From Deltaproteobacteria bacterium (GTDB lineage Bacteria; Myxococcota_A; Polyangia; JACPQR01): a stretch of 55,564 bases of DNA. The stretch lies in NCBI GenBank assembly GCA_016190375.1, contig JACPQR010000034.1:1-55564 (forward strand), in the 5' to 3' direction. The notes beneath the pieces were generated by a model. That model made no database searches. It had not been told where the DNA came from and saw only the letters and a list, made by a program, of their open reading frames with translations. Position numbers and translations under genes: made by a program. Of this stretch, positions 8,287 through 17,140 are shown one piece after another. The number at the start of each line of letters is the position of its first letter. Positions within the stretch are counted from its first letter, which is position 1.

Positions 8287-10568
8287 CCCCGACCCGCGCC
8301 GCAGAGTGGCAGCTCGTGCTCGAGGGTGCGAGGCCCGCCCTCGTGACGATCGTGGCACTCGTGCTCGCGGGCTCGCTCTGGTCGGCCTGGCGCCGCTCGC
8401 GTTCCGAGCGAGCCGGGCGCAGGACGGCGCTCCTCGCGCTCAGGGCAGTGGCGCTGGTGGCGGCGCTGGGGGCCGCGCTGGGACCGGTCATCAGGTCGCA
8501 GCGAGTCGCCAGGGACCCCAACGAGGTCGTGGTCCTCGTGGACACCTCCCGGAGCATGGCCGTCGCGATCCCGACGCGACTGGCCCGCGCGCGCGCTCTC
8601 CTTCGCCGGAGCCGGAGAGGGCTCGAGGCGTTGCGAGGGGAGCACCGCGTCTCGACGTTCACGTTCGCGGACGAGATCGCGGAATCGTCGCTGGACGCCT
8701 CCATGGCGAGCGCTTCGGGAGGCACGCGGCTCCTCGAAGCGATCCAGGCAGTGACGGCGCGGCTCGAGGGCCGCGAGATCGGAGCCATCATCGTGGTCTC
8801 GGACGGCGCCGATCACGGCAGGCTCGAGGGAACGATCGATCAGGCAGCCCGCTCGCGGCTGCGCCGGATCGGGGCGCCGGTGCACGCCGTGTTGATAGGG
8901 GAGGATCGACCGATCCCGGACCTCTCCGTCGCCGACGTTCGCTTCGACCCGATCGGATTCGTCGGCGAGACGGTGGAGGTCGACGTGCGCGTGCGGCGAA
9001 CTGGCCTGGGCACGACCTCCGTTCCAGTGACGCTCCTGCGCAACGGGCGAGTGATTCGCGAACAGACCGCGCGCTTCGGCCAGAGCTCGGACGGCAGGGT
9101 CCGGTTCTCCTTCGTGCCCGATCGCGTCGGCCGGTACGTCTACCGTGTCTCGGTGCCGCTCTACGACGGCGACGCCGTCGCAGAGAACAACTCGAGGGAC
9201 GTCCTGCTCACGATCACGCGGGACCGGCTGCGCATCCTCCTCGTGTCGGGGAGGCCCTCGTGGGACGAGCGCTTCCTCCGTCGGACCCTGCAGAAGAACC
9301 CGAGCATCGATCTCGTCTCGTTCTTCATCCTGCGGACGCTGACGGACCTGCCGTTGTCTTCCTCCGAGGAGCTGTCGCTCATCCCGTTTCCCACGGACGA
9401 GCTGTTCTCGAGCCACCTCGACGAGTTCGACGTCGTGGTCTTCCAGAACTTCGAGCACGGCCCGTACGGCGTGTCGCCGCATCTGGACCGGATCCGTGAC
9501 TGGGTCGAGGAGGGGGGCGCCTTCGTGATGCTGGGAGGCGACCTCGCCTTCGCGAGCGGCGGCTACGGCGGCACCGCGCTCGAGGAGGTCCTGCCGATCG
9601 TCCTGCCGCCGGGCGATCTCGCGCCGCCGGACCTGGTCGACACGGCTGCGTTCCATCCCGTCCTGACCGAGGAAGGGTCGCGCCACCCTCTGGCGTTCCT
9701 GGGGCCGCCCGGGCGCGACAACCTTCGCGCCTGGCAGGCGCTGGTCCCGCTCGAGGGCCTGAACGTGACGGCGGGTCCCGCGCCCGGTGCCGCCGTCGTC
9801 CTCGAGCACCCTCACCTGAGGACGCCGGACGGGTCTGCCAGAGCGCCCGTCCTGGCGGCGCGTGAGGTCGGCCGCGGCAGGACCCTCGCGCTCATGACCG
9901 ACTCGACGTGGCGGTGGGCCTTCGAGCAGGTCGACACGGGCGGCGAGCCGCGGCAGTACGAGACACTGTGGGAGAACGCGCTTCGCTGGCTGACTCACGA
10001 TCCGGAGCTCGAGCGACTGCGCGTGACGACCGACCGCGAGCGATATGACCCTGGCCAGCGGATCTCGGTCGAGCTGCAGCTCCTCGACCGATCGTACAGG
10101 CCGGCGGTCGGCCAGCCGATCACGCTCGATCTCGTGCCCATCGACGGCGGGCCGTCGGCGGTCAGCCGTTCGGGCGCGGTGGACGAGCTCGGGACCTACC
10201 GGCAGGAGTGGGCCGCTCCCGGCCCGGGAGCGTACAGGGTCGTCGCCCGCGCCCGCCTCGCGGCTCGCGAGGAGGTCCCCGAGGAGGAGCTCTCGGCGGA
10301 GGAGGTCCTGCTCGTCGAGGGCCCGGCCGCGGAGATGGCCGACGTCGCGGCGCGCCCGGGCCTGATGCGGCAGATGGCGAACGCGACGGGCGGCCGCTAC
10401 GTCGAGGATCCGCCCGATCTGAGTCGCCTCCCCGTGGAGAAGGCCAGGACCGTGCGCGTCGACCGTCGCAGCGACCAGCCGCTCGTGGATCGCTGGTGGT
10501 TCTTCGCGATCGTCGTCGCCGCGCTGTCCCTCGAGTGGGCCGTTCGCAGGAGGCTCGGTTACCCGTGA
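8283..10568 (+). CDS. membrane VWA-domain protein with glutamine-amidotransferase-like domain
   Basis: 761 residues. Two N-terminal membrane segments (about 18-36 and 52-68) lead to a von Willebrand A domain with the MIDAS start DTSRS at residue 87. An Ig-like stretch then gives way, near residue 380-450, to a GAT1-like region (FVMLGGDLAFASGGYGG), and a last membrane helix lies before the C-terminus (WWFFAIVVAALSLEW). This is the architecture of large membrane VWA proteins found with DUF4159, DUF58 and MoxR chaperones, thought to act in envelope assembly. Coupled by a GTGA overlap to the DUF4159 gene. Confidence 0.85.
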   Translation: MTPTRAAEWQLVLEGARPALVTIVALVLAGSLWSAWRRSRSERAGRRTALLALRAVALVAALGAALGPVIRSQRVARDPNEVVVLVDTSRSMAVAIPTRLARARALLRRSRRGLEALRGEHRVSTFTFADEIAESSLDASMASASGGTRLLEAIQAVTARLEGREIGAIIVVSDGADHGRLEGTIDQAARSRLRRIGAPVHAVLIGEDRPIPDLSVADVRFDPIGFVGETVEVDVRVRRTGLGTTSVPVTLLRNGRVIREQTARFGQSSDGRVRFSFVPDRVGRYVYRVSVPLYDGDAVAENNSRDVLLTITRDRLRILLVSGRPSWDERFLRRTLQKNPSIDLVSFFILRTLTDLPLSSSEELSLIPFPTDELFSSHLDEFDVVVFQNFEHGPYGVSPHLDRIRDWVEEGGAFVMLGGDLAFASGGYGGTALEEVLPIVLPPGDLAPPDLVDTAAFHPVLTEEGSRHPLAFLGPPGRDNLRAWQALVPLEGLNVTAGPAPGAAVVLEHPHLRTPDGSARAPVLAAREVGRGRTLALMTDSTWRWAFEQVDTGGEPRQYETLWENALRWLTHDPELERLRVTTDRERYDPGQRISVELQLLDRSYRPAVGQPITLDLVPIDGGPSAVSRSGAVDELGTYRQEWAAPGPGAYRVVARARLAAREEVPEEELSAEEVLLVEGPAAEMADVAARPGLMRQMANATGGRYVEDPPDLSRLPVEKARTVRVDRRSDQPLVDRWWFFAIVVAALSLEWAVRRRLGYP

Positions 10569-10580
10569 TCGGGCAGGCGG

Positions 10581-11429
10581 CTACCGGGATCGCCGAGCGC
10601 GACCGTGCCCCTGCTTTCGCGCGAAGAGCTCCGTGACGCTGCGGCAGCGGGTGGCCGCCTCGACCCATCGGTCGAGGATCGTCTCGTCCGCGGTGTCGAG
10701 AATCTGCCGTTCGCCTCCGCCGCTCACGGCCAGGCCGCGGCCACGCAGGATTGCGACGACGGCCTCTGCCTTGCCGCGAGCGCGGCCCCTGGCCTCGCCC
10801 TCGGCGCGGCCCCGCTCCAACGCCTCCGTGAGAACCGGGTTCCGCTTGGCGAGGAGCGCGCGAGCCACCGCGTCGTCGGCCTTGGCCGCCACGACCAGGT
10901 CGTGTACCGGCAGCGGCATGACGAAGACGGGATCGTCGATCACGCCGTCCAGCGGCAGGATCTCCCAGCTCGAGGTGGTCCTCGACCACTCGAGCGCTCG
11001 CTGGCGTTCGGAGTCGATCGCGAACACGCGCCGGACGCCACGATCGGTCAGCGCGGCTGCCTTCCTGCCGGCCCTGGTGAGGCGCTCGGTCGTGAGGACC
11101 TCGAACGCAACCTCCTCGAGCCGCCGACCGCCGGTCTCCGGATCGGGATCCGGGCGGTAGACACTGCCGTCTGGAGCGAGGTCCGAGGCCTCGGACGTCC
11201 GGGTGAGCATGTCGCTCGCCGCGTTCCAGCCTTCGGCGACATACGCCTCGAGGAGCGCCGAGAGCTTGGAGTGCCGGCTCGCATGCGGTTCTTCCGCTGG
11301 GCACACGTGGGTGATCTCCCCGTCGAGCGCCTCGTACCGCGTCTCCGGCATGACCAGCCGCTCGTCGACGTCGAACACCTGCCGGCCGGCGGGAGGCCGA
11401 CGTTCGCGCGTGGCGGACGCTCTCGACAT
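10581..11429 (-). CDS. Uma2-family (DUF820) PD-(D/E)XK nuclease-like protein
   Basis: 282 residues from the ATG at 11429; an in-frame start at 11501 would run into the neighbouring gene's start. YEALDGEITHV is the DUF820 N-terminal signature. SDLAPDGSVYRPDPDP and EVAFEVLTTE supply the acidic residues expected of the PD-(D/E)XK core. The C-terminal third is an Arg/Glu/Ala/Gly helix, as in many members. These proteins often occur as multicopy accessory genes whose role is not established. It is convergent with the VWA gene (12-base gap). Confidence 0.85.
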   Translation of the reverse strand: MSRASATRERRPPAGRQVFDVDERLVMPETRYEALDGEITHVCPAEEPHASRHSKLSALLEAYVAEGWNAASDMLTRTSEASDLAPDGSVYRPDPDPETGGRRLEEVAFEVLTTERLTRAGRKAAALTDRGVRRVFAIDSERQRALEWSRTTSSWEILPLDGVIDDPVFVMPLPVHDLVVAAKADDAVARALLAKRNPVLTEALERGRAEGEARGRARGKAEAVVAILRGRGLAVSGGGERQILDTADETILDRWVEAATRCRSVTELFARKQGHGRARRSR

Positions 11430-11499
11430 GCAGGTGAGGGTAGCACGGGTGGTTGCCCATCGCGACCGCCCGGCTCGTCCCGTGATATACGCCTTGCTC

Positions 11500-12135
11500 A
11501 TGTCGAACTGGTGCTGGTCCGTGCTCCTCCCCGTCTTCGCGGCGGGTTGCGGCGATGATGGCGATGGCGGCGGGGGCGACGCAGACGCGGACGCCGATGC
11601 CGACGCCGACGGGGACGGTGACGGGGACGCCGACGCCGACGCGGACTCCGACGCCGACGCGGACTCCGATGCGGACGCGGACGAGATCTGCGCGCTGCCC
11701 GAGGACCGCCGCCAGATCGAGATCGACGTGACGGTGGACGGTCACGAGGTCACGACTTGCGGCGTGTGGCGGCTCAGGATCGCGGCATGTGCGACCCCGG
11801 TGTACCCGCTGTGCGAGCACGGCGCCTGCGACTCGTGCGGCGACTCGGTTCCAGCGGATTGCGACCTCGGCGAAGCCTGCGACGCCCCGGTCCTCGAGGT
11901 CGCGACCGCGGGCAGCTACCGCGTGTGCGTGGTGGCCGAGCTGGTGAACGGGGATCTCTCTTTCGAGGGCTGCGGCGAGACCGAGATCGACTGGCAGGGC
12001 GTCCGTGACGCCGTCGCGATCGACGTCCAGACCGAGGATCGCTTCCCCTGCATTCGCGAGTGGTACTACGACGCCGAGCGGGACCTTTGCTGCGACCTGT
12101 ACGGCGAGGGCTTCTGCGTGCCGCCGGAGGGGTAG
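11500..12135 (+). CDS. Asp/Ala-repeat lipoprotein
   Basis: 211 residues. The lipobox is FAAGC (Cys17). Residues 27-62 are an almost pure Asp-Ala / Asp-Gly / Asp-Ser dipeptide run, likely a flexible, possibly calcium-binding linker that lifts the rest off the membrane. The distal part carries about 16 Cys, suggesting a disulfide-bonded surface domain. No enzymatic motif is visible. It is transcribed divergently from the Uma2 gene across 70 bases, and its end overlaps by 76 bases the only canonical start of the sulfatase-fold gene. Confidence 0.8.
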   Translation: MSNWCWSVLLPVFAAGCGDDGDGGGGDADADADADADGDGDGDADADADSDADADSDADADEICALPEDRRQIEIDVTVDGHEVTTCGVWRLRIAACATPVYPLCEHGACDSCGDSVPADCDLGEACDAPVLEVATAGSYRVCVVAELVNGDLSFEGCGETEIDWQGVRDAVAIDVQTEDRFPCIREWYYDAERDLCCDLYGEGFCVPPEG

Positions 12136-14444
12136 GAACGACGAGCACCACCGCACCCATCAGTGGGGCATCCACGTCTCCGGAGGGTCCCGAGACGCCA
12201 CCGCGCTCGCCCGGGACCCGGCTCCCTCGCGAGACCCGCGCGCCCGAGCTCGCCTCGTTCGCGATTCGCCGCGTCGCCCTCGGCGGAGCGGCGGGAGCGG
12301 CCGCGGGAGTCGTCCTCGGCCTCGTCGAGACCGCCATCGTCGCGGCTCGCCTTCCGTCGACTCCAGGCGCGGCCGTCCTCGCCGGGCTCGCCGTCTGTGC
12401 GGTCGGGCTGCACGGCTTGCCGGCGGCGCTCGCGGGGGCGCTCGTCGGGCTGGGCAGTCTGACCCTTCCACTGGACACGCTCGTGCGCACCTTCAGGCCG
12501 ATCGCGCCTCGGCTCGTCCTCGCGCTCTCGATCGTGCTTCCCTGCACGGCCGCGGCCCTGTTCAGGCTCGCCCACCACTTCGCTACCGGCTATCACAACC
12601 AGACCCTCGCCGCGCTCGCGATGGCCGTCTGCGCCCTCGCGGTCCTGGGCTTCTCCTCCACGGGCGCGGCTCTCCTGATCCGCTCATTGCGCCGGCTCGA
12701 TCCACGACCAGCCGTCGCCTGGGCCATCGCCGGCACGGTGCTCGTTGCCGTCGTGGCGCCCCCGCTCGCCGCAGGGCCTGACGGGGCGCTGGGCGGTCCC
12801 TTTGGCTTCATTGGCCTTTGCGCGATGGACGCGCTGGACCTCGCGCTGCCCGCGATGGGGATCGTGGCGCTCGCCGTCGGTCTCGCCTGCGTGCGGTTCG
12901 CTGCGAGGCTGCCGACCCGAAGGCTGGTCGGGCTCTCGCTCGTCCCTCTCGCGCTCGCCGCCGCAGGGGTGGGCGCGCTCGGGCTCGAGGGCGTCAGGGC
13001 CACCCTCGGCACCGCGGCGCCGGCGCTGCCGCGCCTCGTCCGGCCAATCGACCGCGCGCTCGACGGTGACCGCGACGGCTTCGCGCGGCTCCTCGGCGGC
13101 GGCGATTGCAACGACGACGACGCGGCGGTCAACCCGGCGGCAACCGACGTGCCGGGAAACGGTCGAGACGAGGACTGCGACGGCGAGGATCTGACGCTCG
13201 CGGACGAGCCCGTGGCCCGGGGACCTTCCGCCGCCGCGCCGGCCGTGCGCCTCAGGGGCGACCTGTCCTTCCTGATCATCACCGTCGATGCCATGAACCT
13301 CGACATGGGCTTCCTCGGCTACGATCGGTACCCGACGACGCCGCGGCTCGATCGACTCGCTGCGCGGTCGGCCGCCTACGAGCGCGCGTACGCCCTCGGC
13401 ACCTACACTGCGCAGAGCCTGCCTCCGATGATGGCCGGGCGATACCCGTCCGAGCTCGACCGGACGAGCGCCCACGAGGTCCGCTACTTCCTGAAGAACG
13501 AGTTCCTGGCCGAGAAGCTGCGCGCGGCCGGCTTTCGGACGAGTGGCGCCGCGTCCCACTTCCTCTTCGCGCCGATCTTCGGCTGGACGCAGGGATTCGA
13601 TCGATTCATGCAGATCGGCTCGGAGGGCGACGCTCCGCCTGGATCGCACGTGGACCTCAGGCACAGCTCTCGCCTCGTCGCCAACGACGCCATCAGGAGC
13701 CTCGAGGACGCCGAGCGGACGGGCGGCCGCTTCTTCTTCTGGTATCACTTCCTCGATCCCCACAAGCAGTACCTCGAGCACCACGAGGCGCGTTTCGGTG
13801 GGTCGAACAGGGCGCTGTACGACGGCGAGATCGCGTACACCGATCTGCACATCGGTCGCGTGCTCGACGCGCTCGAGAGGGCAGGCCTCGCCGACCGCAC
13901 GGTGATCATCGTGACGGGCGACCACGGCGAGGCGTTCGGGGAGCACGGCGCCCGTTTCCACGGCCGCGAGACCTGGGAGGAGATCATCAGGGTGCCGCTC
14001 CTCATCCACGTTCCGGGCCTCGAGCCTCGGCGGGTCCAGCGGCGGGTCTCGCACATCGATCTGTACCCGACGCTGCTCGAGCTGGCGGGCCTGCCCGTGC
14101 CCCCGGCCGCCCGCGGGCAGAGCCTCGTCCCCGAGCTCGCCGGCGGCGAGCTCCCGGAGCGTCCGATCCTCCTCGAGCAGCCCAAGAACCCCTATTACCG
14201 GATGCGACGCGTCTTCATCGACCAGGGCTACAAGCTCCATCACCTGGTCGAGGAGCGAGCCTTCCGTCTGTTCCACCTCGACGAGGATCCACGCGAGGAG
14301 CACGACCTCGCCGTCTCGGATCCCGCCCGGCTGGCCGCGGTCCGGCGCGCCTACTCGCGGTTTCTCGCGGCGCACGTCTCGTCTGTCGAGCCGGTCGACG
14401 TCGCTCCGGCCTCCTCCACGAGAGTCGAACCTGGATCCGAATGA
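12060..14444 (+). CDS. polytopic membrane protein with sulfatase-fold domain and MopE-like motif
   Basis: 794 residues from the only in-frame ATG, which overlaps the previous gene by 76 bases. A true start near 12140 would need a non-canonical codon, so the first 25-35 residues are doubtful. About seven membrane helices fill residues 60-320. Residues 335-378 form a MopE-like metal motif (DGDRDGF ... GGGDCNDDD ... GRDEDCDGED). From 400 on comes an alkaline-phosphatase / sulfatase fold: TVDAMNLD metal site, GTYTAQSLPPMMAGRYPS around the nucleophile, and VTGDHGEAFGEHG. The nucleophile position is Thr450, not Cys or Ser, as in LtaS or EptA-like transferases, so it may transfer phospho-groups to envelope glycans or lipids instead of cleaving sulfate. 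Confidence 0.82.
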   Translation: MVLRRRAGPLLRPVRRGLLRAAGGVGTTSTTAPISGASTSPEGPETPPRSPGTRLPRETRAPELASFAIRRVALGGAAGAAAGVVLGLVETAIVAARLPSTPGAAVLAGLAVCAVGLHGLPAALAGALVGLGSLTLPLDTLVRTFRPIAPRLVLALSIVLPCTAAALFRLAHHFATGYHNQTLAALAMAVCALAVLGFSSTGAALLIRSLRRLDPRPAVAWAIAGTVLVAVVAPPLAAGPDGALGGPFGFIGLCAMDALDLALPAMGIVALAVGLACVRFAARLPTRRLVGLSLVPLALAAAGVGALGLEGVRATLGTAAPALPRLVRPIDRALDGDRDGFARLLGGGDCNDDDAAVNPAATDVPGNGRDEDCDGEDLTLADEPVARGPSAAAPAVRLRGDLSFLIITVDAMNLDMGFLGYDRYPTTPRLDRLAARSAAYERAYALGTYTAQSLPPMMAGRYPSELDRTSAHEVRYFLKNEFLAEKLRAAGFRTSGAASHFLFAPIFGWTQGFDRFMQIGSEGDAPPGSHVDLRHSSRLVANDAIRSLEDAERTGGRFFFWYHFLDPHKQYLEHHEARFGGSNRALYDGEIAYTDLHIGRVLDALERAGLADRTVIIVTGDHGEAFGEHGARFHGRETWEEIIRVPLLIHVPGLEPRRVQRRVSHIDLYPTLLELAGLPVPPAARGQSLVPELAGGELPERPILLEQPKNPYYRMRRVFIDQGYKLHHLVEERAFRLFHLDEDPREEHDLAVSDPARLAAVRRAYSRFLAAHVSSVEPVDVAPASSTRVEPGSE

Positions 14445-14480
14445 GGCGCCCGAGTCCGGGCCTGCTATCCTACTCGGGTC

Positions 14481-15419
14481 TTGCGTCTCGCGCTCCCCGT
14501 TCTCCTGGCGCTCCTCCCGCTCCGCGCTTCAGGCCAGGAGTGCGCGCCCGCCGCGCCGGATCTGTACCCCGCGGACGGGTCCTCGGGGCTGCCCAGGGAC
14601 GGCGTGGTTCGCGTCGTCTTCCACGAGATCTACGAGCCGCAGTCGCCGGCGGACGAGATCCTGACGCTCTTCGACGACGCGGCCGGGGTGGCCGTGCCGG
14701 GCACGGTCCGCGTGGAGCCCCAGGGCGAGACCGACACCCGCGTCGAGCTCCTCACCGAGTCCCCGCTCGAGCCTTCCACGCAGTATCGGGCGGCCGTCCA
14801 GTTGCCGTGGGGAGCGGGCGAGACGAGCTTCACGTTCCGGACGGGCTCGGTGCTCCAGGACGCGAGCCCCCCGGCGTTCGATGGCGCGTCCGAGATCCGG
14901 GTAGTCGCGGCCGACGACGTTCCCTGCGGGGCCACGGAGGGCGACGACCCCGAGAGTGGGTACCGCGTGACGGTCTCGTTCCCACCCGCCGCGGACGACG
15001 CTGGACCGGCCAACATGGACTACATCCTCTACCAGACGCTCGGGCCCGAGCTCGACCTGCCCGTCGAGCGCAAGCGCGTCCGCGCCTTCGGAGCCGATCC
15101 ATTCGGCGCCGTCTTCCTGCCCGAGGAGGCCGTCGACAACGAGCGCGTCTGCTTCGTGGTGCACGCGGTAGACATGTTCGGGAACGTCGCCGGCCCCGAG
15201 CGCGAGGCCTGCGGCGACCCGGTCGGCCCCGGCCAGTTCAGGTCGATGTGCACGGTCGGGGCCGGTGCGATGTCCGGCGACACGGATGGGAGCGCGCCTG
15301 CATCGTTGCTGGTCGTGACAGCATTTCTGCTTGCCAGGCGGAAGCCTGGCCCGGCGGAGCGCTCATGGCAGCGGCGGATAGCCAGCACAGCTCAGGAGGC
15401 AGTTGAGAAACCGTCGTAG
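14481..15419 (+). CDS. secreted Ig-like protein with MYXO-CTERM-like tail
   Basis: 312 residues from a TTG at 14481, the only start giving a signal peptide (ALPVLLALLPLRASGQ). Residues 25-125 look like a bacterial Ig-like (Big_5 type) domain: PADGSSGLPRDGVVRVVF and later QYRAAVQL with FTFRTG. A Cys followed by a hydrophobic run and LLARRK near the end matches a MYXO-CTERM tail, but about 25 further residues follow it, which is unusual. Those extra codons begin at a perfect hairpin and overlap antisense with the TOPRIM gene by 57 bases, so the tail may have been altered by insertion of that cassette. Confidence 0.7.
   Translation: MRLALPVLLALLPLRASGQECAPAAPDLYPADGSSGLPRDGVVRVVFHEIYEPQSPADEILTLFDDAAGVAVPGTVRVEPQGETDTRVELLTESPLEPSTQYRAAVQLPWGAGETSFTFRTGSVLQDASPPAFDGASEIRVVAADDVPCGATEGDDPESGYRVTVSFPPAADDAGPANMDYILYQTLGPELDLPVERKRVRAFGADPFGAVFLPEEAVDNERVCFVVHAVDMFGNVAGPEREACGDPVGPGQFRSMCTVGAGAMSGDTDGSAPASLLVVTAFLLARRKPGPAERSWQRRIASTAQEAVEKPS
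15333..15350. repeat. perfect 7-bp hairpin with GGAA loop
   Basis: GCCAGGC-GGAA-GCCTGGC is a perfect inverted repeat with a GNRA-type loop, lying in the 3' end of the Ig-like gene just after its Arg-Arg sorting motif and 13 bases before the stop of the TOPRIM gene. It could be a shared bidirectional terminator or mark the edge of the inserted cassette. No T-run follows. Confidence 0.5.
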
Positions 15420-15965
15420 CTCGGGGCACTGCTCGGCTGCGCCAGCCAGATCGGTTTGTTCAAAGAGCTTCTTCCCATCGATCGGCTTCTTGTACCTGCG
15501 GGGGTGCGGGCCCTGCTGGAACAGCGCGCTCAGCCGGTGCGCTGGCGGATTGTTGCCATCGATTTCCTCAGGATGGGCGCCCCACGGCTGTCTGTTCCCG
15601 ACGCGAGCTTGGCGCACGATCGCTTCCCATCCCACGAGGAGCCACGCCTCGAAGTCGTGCTTGGCGACGGCCGCGTGGCAGCGCGTGTCGGCGGGCAGCC
15701 AGCTTCGTAACGTCTGTAGCGCGTCCTCAGCGCTTGCGAACTTCGGGTAGAGGTCCGTCAGCGCGATGACGCCCGAGACCGATGGGTCTCGCAGGACCCC
15801 TTCTGCCAGCCCCCTAACCCGCCGCTCGCTCAATCCGCCGTCCAACGCAACCGGCTTGAGCCGCGCTTTCGGCCGTTCCCCCGAGTGGCTGTCCAGAAAT
15901 CGCTTCAGGTGGTCCTTCGCGGCGCGCTCGGTGTCGCCCTCCACGATGAGGACGATGGTGCTCAC
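15363..15965 (-). CDS. TOPRIM-like DUF4276-family protein, defence partner
   Basis: 200 residues from the GTG at 15965, whose last bases overlap the stop of the ATPase gene (GTGA). The N-terminus STIVLIVEGDTE carries the TOPRIM Glu, and GVIALTDLYP carries the acidic second motif as in DUF4276 proteins. A conserved AKHDFEAWLL follows. TOPRIM proteins of this kind are predicted metal-dependent nucleases controlled by a partner ATPase, as in PARIS, Gabija and OLD systems. Pairing with the AAA ATPase suggests an anti-phage effector. That role is inference. Confidence 0.78.
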   Translation of the reverse strand: MSTIVLIVEGDTERAAKDHLKRFLDSHSGERPKARLKPVALDGGLSERRVRGLAEGVLRDPSVSGVIALTDLYPKFASAEDALQTLRSWLPADTRCHAAVAKHDFEAWLLVGWEAIVRQARVGNRQPWGAHPEEIDGNNPPAHRLSALFQQGPHPRRYKKPIDGKKLFEQTDLAGAAEQCPELRRFLNCLLSCAGYPPLP

Positions 15966-17140
15966 GGCTTGCCACCCATGAGGCCCAGCTGCCAGACCTG
16001 GTCGAGCGTGTAGTTCTCGAGCCAGTGGCCCAGATCGAGCTTGTCGCCGCGAATGAGGTGGCAACCCTCATCGTCGCGCTCGGTGACGACCACCTGCGCG
16101 GGCTTCATCCAACGGACGAGGGCGCCGGAGTGCGTTGCGACGACAACCTGGACCTCGTCCGCCGCCTGAGCCAGCAACTCGGCCAGCAGACGCAGCAACT
16201 CCGGATGCAAGCTGAGCTCTGGCTCATCGAACAGCACGAGGCCGGGCAGGTTCCGCGACAGCAATATCGCCGCAAGGTGCAGGAAGCGAAGGGTTCCCGT
16301 CGAAAGCTCGTTCGCGTACAGGGGTGTCGCGGCGTCCTTTTCGTACCATGCCAACGCGGCCTGGCCGCCCGCGGAGAGTGGAAACTCCAGCTTCCTGAAG
16401 CGCGGGAACCCCGCGGAGAGCACGTCCGTGAGCTGCTCCCAGCGGTCGTCGTCGCCCGCTCTCATCTGGTAGAGAACGGAGACCAGGTCCGACCCCGAGG
16501 CGCTCGGCGCTCCTTCGGGTGGCTGCAGCGTTTGTGGCCACCGTAGCGCAGAGCGCTCGTCCAGCACGACTGGCGCCGAATGGAGGAGGCTCGCCAGGAG
16601 CTCGCGAAACGACTCGGGCGCGGCATAAGTCCTTGGCACTTGCGCGAGAACGGCCTCTTCGTGCTTCACCGGCCAGCTGGGGTCCACGAGGTTTCCCGTC
16701 GCCGGGTCGTGAAACTTCAAATGGCCGGGATGCCGCTCAAGAAACCGAAAGGGATTGCCCGAGGGATGCTGGCGGTCCTGAGAGAGGCTTTCTCCGGTGA
16801 TGGCGTATCCGATGCCGCTCGGCGCGATCTCGAGCTCGTACGAGAGCGGCGAGCCCAGCGTACTACCCGGCCACCCCACGGGTGACGACTCGATGCGAAC
16901 CGCAAGATTGCCGGCATAGCCCTGCGAAAGCAATCGTGCGATCCCTCCGCGTGCGGAGATCGCCTTGGAGAGGCCGCCCCGCATTGCTTCCGCCAGCAAG
17001 ACGAAGAGATCGAGAAGCGTGGACTTGCCCGACGCATTGGCGCCAATCAGCACACTGAGACCCGCCAGATCGAAGGTCGTCTGCTCGAGGACGCGGTACC
17101 CCGCTACGGTCACGCTCTCGATGTGCAAGTCGAGGCTCAT
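15962..17140 (-). CDS. AAA_15/AAA_21-type SMC-like ATPase, defence sensor
   Basis: 392 residues. Walker A is GANASGKST (about residue 33), preceded by GLSVLIG. The ABC-type signature is ELSTGTLRFL and Walker B is VLFDEPELSLHP, followed by a switch His (VVATHSGAL). This is the compact ABC/SMC-like ATPase of OLD, RloA and PARIS AriA relatives, with only a short insert between the motifs. The stop overlaps the start of the TOPRIM gene, so both are made together. The ATPase would sense phage or DNA state and gate the effector. No clear Shine-Dalgarno precedes its ATG. Confidence 0.85.
   Translation of the reverse strand: MSLDLHIESVTVAGYRVLEQTTFDLAGLSVLIGANASGKSTLLDLFVLLAEAMRGGLSKAISARGGIARLLSQGYAGNLAVRIESSPVGWPGSTLGSPLSYELEIAPSGIGYAITGESLSQDRQHPSGNPFRFLERHPGHLKFHDPATGNLVDPSWPVKHEEAVLAQVPRTYAAPESFRELLASLLHSAPVVLDERSALRWPQTLQPPEGAPSASGSDLVSVLYQMRAGDDDRWEQLTDVLSAGFPRFRKLEFPLSAGGQAALAWYEKDAATPLYANELSTGTLRFLHLAAILLSRNLPGLVLFDEPELSLHPELLRLLAELLAQAADEVQVVVATHSGALVRWMKPAQVVVTERDDEGCHLIRGDKLDLGHWLENYTLDQVWQLGLMGGKP

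Noticed and set aside
10581..11429. Uma2-like gene as part of a restriction or defence system
   Set aside because: There is no methyltransferase, helicase or other partner nearby; neighbours are envelope genes.
15560..15600. Similarity between the opposite strand of the TOPRIM gene and the 62-base repeat (LRMGAPR in both translations)
   Set aside because: The shared DNA is a short GC-rich stretch around GGATGGGCGC; there is no longer alignment, so chance is likely.
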